Assembly (NCBI GenBank): GCA_049578545.1
Contig: JBAUMF010000066.1
Coordinates: 1 to 51,506, forward strand
Reading direction: 5' to 3'
From: DASQBT01 sp049578545
GTDB taxonomy: Bacteria; Pseudomonadota; Gammaproteobacteria; Burkholderiales; Thiobacillaceae
DNA length: 51,506 bases
Shown: positions 35,871 through 44,395 of the stretch, piece by piece
Position numbering within the stretch: the stretch's first letter is position 1
Layout: each line of letters starts with the position of its first letter
Translations under genes and position numbers: made by a program
The notes under the pieces: generated by a model
Told to the model about the DNA's origin: nothing
The model's database searches: none
Seen by the model: only the letters and a program-made list of their open reading frames with translations

Positions 35871-37160
35871 ATGAAGCCAGAATCCACTTCCTCTTCCACC
35901 CAGCCAAGCGGTGGCGGTGTCGATACCGATGCGTTGGAACAGGCCGCCACGATCACCGAAGTTGGTGGTGCAAATACCCGCCCGGTCAGGGAAGAGGAGC
36001 TTAGGGATCGCTTTCTTACCTTCGACCCCATTTTCGACCGCGCTGGGCAAGTCGTTGCCAGAGAACTGATCTTGCGGGGCAGATCCGATCAAGCCAACCT
36101 GTCCTCCGACCTTGCGCAGATGGACGAGGACATGTTGCTCACGGGTCTGTATTCACTCGCCGCAGACAAGCTCACCGGTGATGCGCCGCTGCTTGTTCAC
36201 ATCAGTCAGAATGTTCTGATGAGCGATGCCCCACATCATCTGAACCAGTCTAATTTCGTCTGGATTACCAATCCGCGCACTGACGCGGGAATCGATCGGG
36301 TTCGGGAGCTTCGCAACGAAGGGATGACATTCTGCCTGGATAACGTGCCATTCCCTACCGAATCGACAGAGGACTGGAACTATATCCGCGTTCCTTCCCA
36401 TGCCTCGCCTTCCTCACTGCCGCTCGGTCCTGTCTGCATCGTCACAGGCATTCAGGACAGCACGGAACTGAACGGCTGGCCCTACAGTGTGTGGGTCCAG
36501 GGATTGCAGCACATTGGCTCAGGCACCGATGTCTCTGCAGAAGAAGAGCGACTTTTGCGCATGGATTTGCTGACCATCGCCATGCGCCAACCCATGGACA
36601 GCCTGCTCGCCTTTTTCAAACTCAACCCTGAGCTTCAACCCCAATTACTGCGTATCGCCACCTCACCTGCAGGGGGACTCAGTACCGAACCGGAATCCGC
36701 TGCGCATGCGCTGGTGTTGCTTGGCCCGCAAAGAGCGCAGCGTGCCGCCATCCTGCTGGCCCTGGCTGGACTACCCTCGACCGCCGACAGCCGTCTATGC
36801 GCCCGGACTGCTCTGGGCCGGGCGTTGTTCATGGGCAAACTGGCGCGCATCCATGGCAACCCGACCCATGCTTCACTTGCCTTTGATACAGGCATGTCGT
36901 CCACCTTTCATATCGCCTTTTCCATGTCAATTCGATCTCTCAGCCTGAAATTGGGCCTGGCGCCAGAGATACGCGATGCGCTCGCCGGCAAGGACAGCCA
37001 GCAGAGCCAATTGCTGCGTCTCGCCCACGCCTGCGAAACCAATAATGGCGAGAAGATCGCAGCGCTCTCCTCTATACTCGGACTGACCCTGGATGAAGTG
37101 TCTACCGCGCACCTTGAGTCGCTGTTGGTAGCGGAAGAGCTTGACAACCGTCTGATCTAG
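35871..37160 (+). CDS. EAL-HDOD (YuxH-like) signalling protein, degenerate EAL
   Basis: This 429-residue cytoplasmic protein has the two-part YuxH layout: an N-terminal EAL-like region (FLTFDPIFDRAGQVVARELILRGR; LVHISQNVLMSD; MTFCLDNVPFP) and a C-terminal HDOD domain (about 220-420: LLTIAMRQPMDSLLAF; LARIHGNPTHASLAFDTGMSST). The catalytic EAL motif and most metal ligands are missing, so it probably binds rather than hydrolyses cyclic di-GMP. An N-terminal extension of about 45 polar residues (SSSTQPSGGG) precedes it. Start 35871 lacks a strong ribosome site. Confidence 0.8.
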   Translation: MKPESTSSSTQPSGGGVDTDALEQAATITEVGGANTRPVREEELRDRFLTFDPIFDRAGQVVARELILRGRSDQANLSSDLAQMDEDMLLTGLYSLAADKLTGDAPLLVHISQNVLMSDAPHHLNQSNFVWITNPRTDAGIDRVRELRNEGMTFCLDNVPFPTESTEDWNYIRVPSHASPSSLPLGPVCIVTGIQDSTELNGWPYSVWVQGLQHIGSGTDVSAEEERLLRMDLLTIAMRQPMDSLLAFFKLNPELQPQLLRIATSPAGGLSTEPESAAHALVLLGPQRAQRAAILLALAGLPSTADSRLCARTALGRALFMGKLARIHGNPTHASLAFDTGMSSTFHIAFSMSIRSLSLKLGLAPEIRDALAGKDSQQSQLLRLAHACETNNGEKIAALSSILGLTLDEVSTAHLESLLVAEELDNRLI

Positions 37161-37243
37161 AATTTCTGGCAGTTTCTCCCAAACATTCTTTTCCGTGGTT
37201 ACAGGCCGGTAAAATATCCGTTTCGGATTCAACTGATTCCATC

Positions 37244-38020
37244 GTGCCCCCAGTTCTTGTATTTGATATCGAAACCATCCCTGACACGGAAGGGTATTCC
37301 TGCCTGCATGACTTGCCTGCTGATTTGCCCGGTCACGAAGTGGCAGAGATGGCCTTGCTGGCACGTCGACAACAGACAGGGAATGACTTCCTCCCGCATT
37401 ACATGCACCGGGTTGTAGCCATTTCATGCGCGCTGCGCAGCGGCGACCAGTTCAAGGTCTGGACCCTCGGCCGGGAGGGGGAAGCGGAAAAAGAGATCAT
37501 CCAGCGTTTCTTCGATGGCATCGATCGCTATACCCCGCAACTGGTTTCCTGGAATGGCGGCGGTTTTGACCTGCCCGCCTTGAATCTGCGCGCAATGATC
37601 AATAATGTGGTTGCGCCACGCTACTGGGAATGGGGCGATGAGGATCGGGAATTCAAATACAACAATTATCTCAACCGCTATCACACGCGTCACCTTGATC
37701 TGATGGACGTGCTTGCCATGTATTCAGGGCGTGCCAATGCGCCGCTTGATGAACTGGCCAAGTTGTGCGGTTTTCCAGGCAAGCTGGGCATGGATGGAAG
37801 CAAGGTATGGGAAGCCTACGAACAGGGCAGACTGGCGGAAATCTGTGATTACTGCGAAACCGATGTGATGAATACCTATCTGGTCTGGCTGCGTTTTGAG
37901 CAAATGCGTGGAAGCCTGACGCCCGATGCTTATGGCGCTGAGTGTGAGCGGGCCCGGGCTGAACTGGAGAAATCCAGCGCCCCGCACTGGCAGCAATTTC
38001 TCGCCGCCTGGCCCAAGTAA
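37244..38020 (+). CDS. PolB-like 3'-5' exonuclease
   Basis: This 258-residue protein is a stand-alone DEDDy exonuclease related to the proofreading domain of family B polymerases: Exo I LVFDIETIPD, Exo II SWNGGGFDLPALNLR and Exo III YCETDVMNTYLVWLR. The start is GTG at 37244. It lies 18 bp before rlmD, so the two are probably co-transcribed. Confidence 0.85.
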   Translation: MPPVLVFDIETIPDTEGYSCLHDLPADLPGHEVAEMALLARRQQTGNDFLPHYMHRVVAISCALRSGDQFKVWTLGREGEAEKEIIQRFFDGIDRYTPQLVSWNGGGFDLPALNLRAMINNVVAPRYWEWGDEDREFKYNNYLNRYHTRHLDLMDVLAMYSGRANAPLDELAKLCGFPGKLGMDGSKVWEAYEQGRLAEICDYCETDVMNTYLVWLRFEQMRGSLTPDAYGAECERARAELEKSSAPHWQQFLAAWPK

Positions 38021-38038
38021 GCCTCTGATCAGCGCAGC

Positions 38039-39352
38039 ATGAATCCGGTCGTCGATATCGAATCACTCGATCACGAGGGCCACGGGGTTGCGCGCCTGAA
38101 CGGCAAAGTCGTCTTTGTCGATGAGGCACTCCCTGGAGAAAAGGCGGAAATCAGGATTTTCCGCAAGCATCCGAAATACGATTCGGCCAATGCCGTTTCC
38201 ATTCTGAAGACCAGTTCACAACGCGCTATCCCACGCTGCCCTCACTTCGGCCGATGCGGCGGGTGTTCGTTACAGCATCTGGAGCCCTCAGCCCAGGTTG
38301 CTGTGAAGCAGCGAGTCCTGGAAGAAAACCTGTTGCGCATCGGCAAAGTCAGACCGGAGACCCTGCTTCCAGCCTTGCACGGACCGTACTGGGGCTACCG
38401 GAACAGGGCCCGGCTATCTGTTCGCAAGGTTCTTAAAAAGGGTGGCGTGCTGGTCGGCTTCCATGAAAAGCGCTCCAGCTTTATTGCCGACATGCACACC
38501 TGCAAGGTTCTTCATCCTGCAGTGGCTTCCCTGATTCAGCCCTTGCGTTCGCTCATCAATGAATTCTCCAATAGTGATCGTATCCCCCAGGTTGAAATTG
38601 CCGTCGGCGATCGCATCACGGTGCTGGTTTTCCGTCTGATGGAACCATGGAACAGCGAAGATGAAAAACGGGTGCGCGACTTTGTCGAGCTGCATGAAGG
38701 AATCCAGATCTGGATTCAGCCCAAAGGGCCCGATACTGCACTTCCCTTCTATCCGCTGGATGCCCCCGATCTGGATTATTCGCTGCCTGAATTCGGGCTG
38801 TGCATTCCTTTCCGTCCCACCGAATTCACCCAGGTCAACATGCCCATCAACCGGGTTCTGGTAAGCCAGGCGGTGCATATGCTGGGGCCCAAGCCAGGAG
38901 AGCGCCTCGGCGATTTCTTTTGCGGGCTGGGCAATTTCACGCTTCCACTCGCTCGTTCGGGTGCCTCGGTTGTGGGCATCGAGGGCAGCAAAGGGCTCGT
39001 CGAACGGGCGAAGCAGAATGCCCTTGCCAACAGCCTGTCCAGTGTTGAATTCGTGGTGGATGATCTATTCCGGATGACGCCGGAGAAATTCGCCGCACTG
39101 GGCCCATTCGACAGGCTGCTGATCGACCCCCCGCGGGACGGCGCGATTGAACTGGTTAAATCGTTGGGTAATCAGGATGGCCCACGACGGATCGTTTATA
39201 TATCCTGTAATCCGGCAACCTTGGGGCGGGATGCTGAAGTGTTATGTCATGTTAAAGGCTACAGACTTATAAGCGCTGGCGTGGCTAACATGTTCCCGCA
39301 CACCGCCCATGTGGAATCCATCGCATTGTTTGAACGGGAAGGCATGGGCTGA
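38039..39352 (+). CDS. rlmD: 23S rRNA (uracil1939-C5)-methyltransferase RlmD
   Basis: This 437-residue enzyme uses SAM to methylate U1939 of 23S rRNA. It has an N-terminal TRAM domain (VVDIESLDHEGHGVARLNG), the [4Fe-4S] site with C67, C73 and C76 (CPHFGRCGGC) and a further Cys in MHTCKVL, the SAM site DFFCGLGNFTLPLA and the catalytic YISCNPATLGRDAEVL. All key residues are present. The stop codon falls in the loop of a 15-bp hairpin (39335-39370). Confidence 0.96.
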   Translation: MNPVVDIESLDHEGHGVARLNGKVVFVDEALPGEKAEIRIFRKHPKYDSANAVSILKTSSQRAIPRCPHFGRCGGCSLQHLEPSAQVAVKQRVLEENLLRIGKVRPETLLPALHGPYWGYRNRARLSVRKVLKKGGVLVGFHEKRSSFIADMHTCKVLHPAVASLIQPLRSLINEFSNSDRIPQVEIAVGDRITVLVFRLMEPWNSEDEKRVRDFVELHEGIQIWIQPKGPDTALPFYPLDAPDLDYSLPEFGLCIPFRPTEFTQVNMPINRVLVSQAVHMLGPKPGERLGDFFCGLGNFTLPLARSGASVVGIEGSKGLVERAKQNALANSLSSVEFVVDDLFRMTPEKFAALGPFDRLLIDPPRDGAIELVKSLGNQDGPRRIVYISCNPATLGRDAEVLCHVKGYRLISAGVANMFPHTAHVESIALFEREGMG

Positions 39353-39370
39353 AATGCCCATGCCTTCCCG
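39335..39370. terminator. 15-bp hairpin at the rlmD / carbonic anhydrase junction
   Basis: CGGGAAGGCATGGGC and its perfect complement enclose a six-base loop TGAAAT that contains the rlmD stop codon. There is no T tract on either side, so it may stabilise 3' ends or terminate weakly for the convergent genes. Confidence 0.6.
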
Positions 39371-39391
39371 TGTACGTCAAACTCACATCCT

Positions 39392-39988
39392 TCAGGCTGC
39401 TTTCATCACGGTCGCCCGTCCGATCTCCGTTGCTTCGTTCACTTCCATCAGTTTGCCCGTTCCCACATCGTAAATGTAGCCATAGACTGGAATATCCTGC
39501 GGGACCAACGGATGCATGCGGATGCGTTTCACATCGGCAACGACACTTTCAGACTGGTTGGAAATAGTCAGCCAATCAATGAAGTCACCCTCCGAGCGTC
39601 CTTCATTCTTGCCCGGATCGACCCATTTTCCTCCACTGATTGAAGCAGTACGCAGACTGTTGCGTAACAGCCCTCTCATGACATCGTCAGTAAATGTCTC
39701 CATGCCGCAGTTGGTGTGATGAACCACAAACCATTCTCGCGTTCCTAGCAGCTTGTAGGAAATCACCAGGGAGCGGATGGCGTCATCGCTGGCCCGGCCA
39801 CCTGCGTTGCGAATCACGTGCGCGTCCCCTTCCGCCAACCCGGCAAACTTTGCGGGATCCAATCGCGCGTCCATGCATGTGAGTATGGCGAAACGCCGAG
39901 CCGGTGGCATGGCCAGTTTCCCTTTGTCACCAAACGTGTTGGCGTACCCGGCATTGGCTGTAAGGACTTCGTCCAGAACTTTGCTCAT
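39392..39988 (-). CDS. Beta-class carbonic anhydrase
   Basis: This 198-residue zinc enzyme interconverts CO2 and bicarbonate. The zinc ligands are C38 (ILTCMDARLD), H91 and C94 (HHTNCGM), with the D40/R42 dyad. It resembles the small clade of beta-CA without an N-terminal extension. The start at 39988 has AGGAGATAT upstream; a longer frame to 40003 is not used. It converges with rlmD. Confidence 0.9.
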   Translation of the reverse strand: MSKVLDEVLTANAGYANTFGDKGKLAMPPARRFAILTCMDARLDPAKFAGLAEGDAHVIRNAGGRASDDAIRSLVISYKLLGTREWFVVHHTNCGMETFTDDVMRGLLRNSLRTASISGGKWVDPGKNEGRSEGDFIDWLTISNQSESVVADVKRIRMHPLVPQDIPVYGYIYDVGTGKLMEVNEATEIGRATVMKAA

Positions 39989-40225
39989 GACATATCTCCT
40001 CAAAGGCTTGCGCCTTAATGAAATTGACTGCCGGGCAGTCTTGCTCGCTTACTTGCTGACCGCCGGTCCATTGATTTAGGGAATCCTGCGAAGGAGGCAG
40101 ATACCTGCCGGGAAGAATTCCCCCCAACGTACCAAAAATCACGTCTGGTATTGGTATAGCACACAGATGCACGACAGAAAGACCAATTGTTATCCCTGAT
40201 GATCATATGGAAATAGGTGAGGGAC

Positions 40226-40253
40226 AAAAAGAAAGCGGGCCTAGCCCGCTTTC
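40226..40253 (-). terminator. Terminator of the Bax-inhibitor family gene
   Basis: On the minus strand GAAAGCGGGC-TAG-GCCCGCTTTC is followed by TTTTT: a 10-bp stem and a T tract 18 bp beyond the stop of the gene at 40271. Confidence 0.9.
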
Positions 40254-40270
40254 TTCGGGGAGCAACTCGT

Positions 40271-40960
40271 TTAATTGCGGCTGCCCATCACCGACATCAA
40301 TATATTCAGCAAATTGATGAACAGGTTATAGATATCCAGATAGATGGATAGGGTCGCCATGATGTAATTCGTTTCGCCCCCGTTGACAATCCTGCTCACG
40401 TCAAACAGCAGGAAACCCGAGAACAACAGGACAGCCACTCCAGACAGCGCCAAAGCCAGGGCTGGAATCTGGAAGAACAGATTGGCAAGCGAAGCAACGA
40501 TCAGAAGGACAATGCCAACCATGAGGAACTTGCCCATGAAGCTGAAATCACGCTTGCTGGTTGAAGCAATGCCCGCCAAAACAAAGAAAATCGCACTCGT
40601 TCCGCCTGCCGCCAGCCCAACAACCTGTGCGCCATTCGACATCTTGAGCGCAACCTGAAGGATCGGGCCCAGGAGGACGCCCATCACAAACGTAAACCCC
40701 AAGAGCAGGACTACGCCCAAGCTGCTGTTACGTGCTGCGGATACGCCAAACATCAAGCCCAGCATCACAGCCAACGATCCCACGCCGAACATCATGGGGT
40801 GCTGTGCAGCCCATGCGAAGTTCATGCTTGTCCCAACCAACGCCCCGATAACCGTGGGGATCAGGGAAAGTGCCAGCAGGAAGTAGGTATTACGCAGAAC
40901 CTTGTTGCGGGAAAGACTGAGTTCGCCCGCTTGAGGCATCATTTGTGTATTGGGTTGCAT
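40271..40960 (-). CDS. Bax inhibitor-1 / YccA family membrane protein
   Basis: This 229-residue protein has seven membrane helices (for example YFLLALSLIPTVIGALVGT, VLLLGFTFVMGVLLGPI and ALALSGVAVLLFSGFLLFDV) and the family motifs FVMGVLLGP and FDVSRIVNGGETNYI followed by LSIYLDIYNLFINLL. In E. coli, YccA modulates FtsH protease; others act as calcium leak channels. It is monocistronic with its own terminator. Confidence 0.93.
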   Translation of the reverse strand: MQPNTQMMPQAGELSLSRNKVLRNTYFLLALSLIPTVIGALVGTSMNFAWAAQHPMMFGVGSLAVMLGLMFGVSAARNSSLGVVLLLGFTFVMGVLLGPILQVALKMSNGAQVVGLAAGGTSAIFFVLAGIASTSKRDFSFMGKFLMVGIVLLIVASLANLFFQIPALALALSGVAVLLFSGFLLFDVSRIVNGGETNYIMATLSIYLDIYNLFINLLNILMSVMGSRN

Positions 40961-41097
40961 CGACGCAAGCTCCTTAATGGTTTGGACACGTCACTAAGAC
41001 TATAGGAAGCGGCAATAGGTTTCAACCTTGCCGGGGATGGGGAAAATTTGGCTCATGCATTAGAATTGCAGGATTTTAACCCTTAAAAACCCTCAGC

Positions 41098-42321
41098 ATG
41101 GCTTTAATTGTCCAGAAATACGGCGGGACTTCAGTTGGAAGTCCCGAACGCATACGAAACGTTGCCGAAAAGGTTGCCAAATATAAGGCACAGGGACACC
41201 AGCTTGTAGTTGTCGTATCCGCCATGGCGGGCGAAACCAACCGGCTGATTGCATTGGCGAAACAAATCCAGGCCCAACCCGATCCACGCGAACTCGACGT
41301 CATGGTTTCCACTGGCGAACAGGTCACAATCGCCCTTCTCACCATGGCCTTGAAAGATTTGGGCCTTAAGGCGAAAAGCTACACCGGCTGGCAAGTACCG
41401 ATACGGACCGATAACGCTTTCACCAAGGCCAGGATTGAAGATATCGACGACAGTGCCATGCGAGCTGACCTGGATTCCGGTCGCGTCATCGTCGTTGCAG
41501 GTTTCCAGGGCATCGACGCAGAGGGTAACATCACCACGCTTGGACGCGGCGGCTCGGATACAACCGGCGTGGCGCTGGCAGCGGCCCTCAAGGCAGATGA
41601 ATGCCAGATTTATACCGACGTGGATGGCGTCTACACCACTGACCCGCGCATTGTCCCCACAGCGCGCAAGCTCAATACCGTAACATTTGAAGAAATGCTT
41701 GAACTGGCCAGCCTGGGCTCGAAAGTCCTGCAGATTCGCTCGGTCGAATTTGCCGGCAAATACAAGGTCAAGTTACGGGTGCTCTCCAGCTTTGCCGAAG
41801 AAGGTGAGGGCACCCTGATTACATTCGAGGAAGACAACATGGAACAGCCTATCATCTCCGGCATTGCGTTCAACCGCGACGAAGCCAAAATCACCGTTCT
41901 GGGGGTTCCGGACAAGCCCGGCGTCGCCTATCAGATTCTTGGTCCGGTCGCGGACGCCAATATTGATGTCGACATGATCATCCAGAACGTTGGCGCCAAT
42001 AACACGACCGACTTCACTTTCACCGTACATCGCAACGATTTTGCCAAGGCAATGGATGCATGCAGAAAGACCGCTGTGTCAATTGGTGCGCGCGAAGTCA
42101 TTGGTGACGACAGGATTGCCAAAGTATCCGCCGTGGGTGTTGGTATGCGCTCTCATGTCGGCATAGCGCGCAACATGTTTGAGGCGCTGTCTCGCGAAGG
42201 CATCAACATCCAGATGATCTCTACCTCTGAAATCAAGATTTCAGTCGTTGTGGAAGACAAATACATGGAGCTGGCGGTGCGCGTGCTGCATCAGGCATTT
42301 GGCCTGGACAAGGCTGCCTGA
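41098..42321 (+). CDS. lysC: Aspartate kinase (LysC)
   Basis: This 407-residue enzyme phosphorylates aspartate, the first step to lysine, threonine and methionine. It begins with LIVQKYGGTSVGSPERI, has SGRVIVVAGFQGI and GGSDTTGVALAAAL in the catalytic domain, and two ACT domains at the C-terminal end (about 265-400) for feedback by lysine and threonine. Length fits the monofunctional class with an internal beta subunit (a Met in EDNMEQPIISG may be the beta start, residue 247). Confidence 0.95.
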   Translation: MALIVQKYGGTSVGSPERIRNVAEKVAKYKAQGHQLVVVVSAMAGETNRLIALAKQIQAQPDPRELDVMVSTGEQVTIALLTMALKDLGLKAKSYTGWQVPIRTDNAFTKARIEDIDDSAMRADLDSGRVIVVAGFQGIDAEGNITTLGRGGSDTTGVALAAALKADECQIYTDVDGVYTTDPRIVPTARKLNTVTFEEMLELASLGSKVLQIRSVEFAGKYKVKLRVLSSFAEEGEGTLITFEEDNMEQPIISGIAFNRDEAKITVLGVPDKPGVAYQILGPVADANIDVDMIIQNVGANNTTDFTFTVHRNDFAKAMDACRKTAVSIGAREVIGDDRIAKVSAVGVGMRSHVGIARNMFEALSREGINIQMISTSEIKISVVVEDKYMELAVRVLHQAFGLDKAA

Positions 42322-42376
42322 TTCGGTGCCGAGGGTGGCAGTCAGCGGCCCTTTACGGTATCCTTCTGCGTTTTCC

Positions 42377-42469
42377 GGAGACGTGGCCGAGTGGTTGAAG
42401 GTACTCCCCTGCTAAGGGAGCATACGGACAAAACCCGTATCGAGGGTTCGAATCCCTCCGTCTCCGCCA
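42377..42469 (+). tRNA. serX: tRNA-Ser(GCU)
   Basis: A class II tRNA of 93 nt with acceptor stem GGAGACG/CGTCTCC, a D arm with GGCCGAGTGG, the anticodon GCT at 42411-42413 (stem CTCCC / GGGAG, loop CTGCTAA), a long variable arm (CATACGG...CCGTAT), and the T loop TTCGAAT. CCA is encoded. It decodes AGU/AGC. It is 55 bp downstream of lysC and followed by a strong hairpin. Confidence 0.95.
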
Positions 42470-42508
42470 GCTAGTCTAACTTGTTGATGATTAACAAGAA
42501 AGTAGTAC

Positions 42509-42537
42509 GCGAAGGCCCGCACAGTGCGGGCCTTCGC
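42509..42537 (+). terminator. Hairpin downstream of tRNA-Ser
   Basis: GCGAAGGCCCGCA-CAG-TGCGGGCCTTCGC is a 13-bp perfect stem 40 bp after the tRNA end, followed by a pyrimidine-rich stretch (CCTTCTGCACCC) but no T run. Confidence 0.7.
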
Positions 42538-42584
42538 CCTTCTGCACCCTTCTCTGTTTTCCATTTTCAGGCCCATAGTCAGGA

Positions 42585-42680
42585 TGTGAGCGGCCTTTTC
42601 TCAGTTGGGCAATTCGGTGGTACCACTTTCACCAATCGATCAAAGCCGAATCGAGGATTCGAGTCCCTTCCGCTCCGCCA
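42585..42680 (+). pseudogene. Degenerate tRNA-like sequence ending in CCA
   Basis: This 96-nt stretch has TGAGCGG at its start, which could pair with CCGCTCC near its end (6 of 7 positions), a D-loop-like CAGTTGGGC...CGGTGGTA, a T-loop-like TTCGAGT flanked by a mismatched stem, and an encoded GCCA. No anticodon stem can be drawn. Its end shares CCGCCAGCTAGTCT with the tRNA-Ser end. It may be a decayed tRNA or a remnant of a tRNA-end duplication. Confidence 0.35.
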
Positions 42681-42777
42681 GCTAGTCTGAGCCCTTCCGA
42701 GTGAAGGGCTTTCTATTTGGCAAGTCCCCGCCCTACGGGGCCTGCCCGGCGATACCCCCATTCTCAGTTTGGCCATC
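42675..42777 (+). repeat. 103-bp direct repeat, copy A
   Basis: It begins CCGCCAGCTAGTC and ends TTTGGCCATC. Its pair is copy B (49059-49161); about 90 of 103 bases agree. It contains a terminator-like hairpin AGCCCTTC-CGAGT-GAAGGGCT (42690-42710) followed by TTCTATTT. The first 14 bases match the end and flank of tRNA-Ser (42464-42477). Confidence 0.85.
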
Positions 42778-42791
42778 AAAGCGGACTCGCT

Positions 42792-43085
42792 TCAGTCTCG
42801 CAGGCGCCTCTTGAAGGCTTCCTTTACCCAGAAGATGATGAACGCTACGCCCGCCCACACCATGCTGTTCAATAGGAACACGGCCATTCCCAGCGTCTTC
42901 CACTGATATTGTTCAGCCAGGTACACGAACGGAAATGTAATGACGGACGCCACATCGTAAAGAGATATTCCCAAGACATTTCGCGTTGTATTCGCCGGGC
43001 CAAGGGCAAATCCGATGATGTAAACGACAAGTTGGGCGAGAAAATTGGCAGCACCAAAGACAACTGCAATTTTCAATGAGCCCAT
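42792..43085 (-). CDS. Small membrane protein, function unknown
   Basis: This 97-residue protein has about three helices (VVFGAANFLAQLVVYIIGF; SVITFPFVYLAEQ; LGMAVFLLNSMVWAGVAFIIFW) and a basic end (KEAFKRRLRD). No family is recognised. The start at 43085 gives a short cytoplasmic N-terminus; a longer frame runs to 43121. Neither has a strong ribosome site. Confidence 0.5.
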   Translation of the reverse strand: MGSLKIAVVFGAANFLAQLVVYIIGFALGPANTTRNVLGISLYDVASVITFPFVYLAEQYQWKTLGMAVFLLNSMVWAGVAFIIFWVKEAFKRRLRD

Positions 43086-43167
43086 GATACTTCGGCCGTT
43101 CACCCCTGAAGTTCTTGGCATACAACGTTTCCTGACGATTTGTTACTCCAATTCGGATTCAGCCACC

Positions 43168-43377
43168 TTATGCTTGCAAGCTTAGCCGTTCGTTGACGAA
43201 CAACGGAAATAAACAGTAGCCTCCCACGGTCTGCTGGTTCTCTTCTGCCGTCACTATTATCGCCAGCCACGTGCCGTTGTTGGCCGGTACCAGGAATACC
43301 CATTGCGGCACACCGCTGGTGCGGAAGAACTCTTGAAGCAGATCAGAATCGCGCTGCAAACAGAACTTGCCGACCAA
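43168..43377 (-). CDS. Possible 69-residue hypothetical protein
   Basis: This frame reads like a protein (LLQEFFRTSGVPQWVFLVP; NGTWLAIIVTAEENQQTVGG) but starts with TTG and has no clear ribosome site, and I recognise no family. It overlaps nothing else real on the other strand before 43439. Confidence 0.3.
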   Translation of the reverse strand: MVGKFCLQRDSDLLQEFFRTSGVPQWVFLVPANNGTWLAIIVTAEENQQTVGGYCLFPLFVNERLSLQA

Positions 43378-43438
43378 CGGGGGCTCACGTGGGTCATTCG
43401 GGTTTGCTCTCGGGTGATGCGATCACTAAGCTTCAAAT

Positions 43439-43681
43439 ATGCCGTGGGTCATCCTTCCTTTTATGCTCGTGCTCGCAGTCATGCTGGCCGCGGTCATTGT
43501 GATTGGTGCGGTGAGCGCACTCCTCGCGATGGTGCTGGTGCTGGCCGGTGCTGCCGCCTTCACTGCCGGCCTCCTGGGTGCTGGCTGGTTGGTAGGTGGT
43601 ATTACGCATCGCCGGCCGGTGTGGGAGGAGTTCAAACGCGCGGTTCAGCGGGATATTCGTTGGCTGCGCGGGCAGCGCTAG
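43439..43681 (+). CDS. Small two-helix membrane protein
   Basis: An 80-residue protein with a long hydrophobic region (ILPFMLVLAVMLAAVIVIGAV; LLAMVLVLAGAAAFTAGLLGAG) and a basic cytoplasmic end (EEFKRAVQRDIRWLRG). No family is recognised. It precedes the SRAP gene by 36 bp on the same strand. Confidence 0.5.
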   Translation: MPWVILPFMLVLAVMLAAVIVIGAVSALLAMVLVLAGAAAFTAGLLGAGWLVGGITHRRPVWEEFKRAVQRDIRWLRGQR

Positions 43682-43717
43682 CCGCTTTTGCCATCAACTC
43701 GATTTCCTTGAACGGCC

Positions 43718-44395
43718 ATGCGTGGACGCTTCCCGCAATCCAGAACTCCGGCGGAATTGGTGCGCGCCTATGATGTCGCCGCAATAAGGGTTCACGTGCC
43801 GGAGTTCCGGCCCCGTTACAACCTCGCCCCAAGCCAGCCGGTGATGGCCGTCCGTCTGGACCCGCAGGGCCAGCGCGAGCTGGTGACATTGCGATGGGGT
43901 CTGATCCCGCACTGGGCCAAGGAGCCGAAGACCGAATACAGCACGATTAACGCCCGGGCCGAAACGGTGGCAGAGAAGCCCCTTTATCGAGAGGCATTCA
44001 AGCGGCGGCGCTGCCTGATCCCGGCCGACAGTTTCTATGAATGGCAACGACGGCCCGGCGGCAAGCAACCCTACCGCACCCTTGCCGCAGAAGGCCGGCC
44101 CCTGACGCTTGCCGGGCTGTGGGAAAGATGGGAGGGCAAAGAGCACGGGCCCATTGAATCCTGTCCGATTGTGGTGACGGCCGCGAATGCCTTCATGGAG
44201 GAACTGCATGACCGCATGCCTGTCATGCTCACGCCGGACACCTGGGCGGCCTGGCTCGACCCCAAGACCAGCGTGGAAAAACTGAACCATGCGATGGGCT
44301 CCTGGCCGGATGGCCTGTTAACAGCGTATCCAATCACCCGCGCCCTCAACGCAGTCAAGAACGACAATGTGGCCCTGATCCAGCCTTTACACTAA
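43718..44395 (+). CDS. SRAP/YedK-family protein with Cys2 replaced by Arg
   Basis: This 225-residue protein is a full-length SOS response-associated peptidase family member (YedK/HMCES type), which covers abasic sites in single-stranded DNA by a covalent link through Cys2. The family residues N78 (TINARAET), E108 (DSFYEWQ) and H164 (ELHDRMPVML) are present, as are RYNLAPSQ and RWGLIPHWAK. But the N-terminus reads MRGRF where the family has MCGRF: codon 2 is CGT, one transition from TGT. Without Cys2 the thiazolidine link cannot form. The start ATG is the only one that aligns. Confidence 0.9.
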   Translation: MRGRFPQSRTPAELVRAYDVAAIRVHVPEFRPRYNLAPSQPVMAVRLDPQGQRELVTLRWGLIPHWAKEPKTEYSTINARAETVAEKPLYREAFKRRRCLIPADSFYEWQRRPGGKQPYRTLAAEGRPLTLAGLWERWEGKEHGPIESCPIVVTAANAFMEELHDRMPVMLTPDTWAAWLDPKTSVEKLNHAMGSWPDGLLTAYPITRALNAVKNDNVALIQPLH

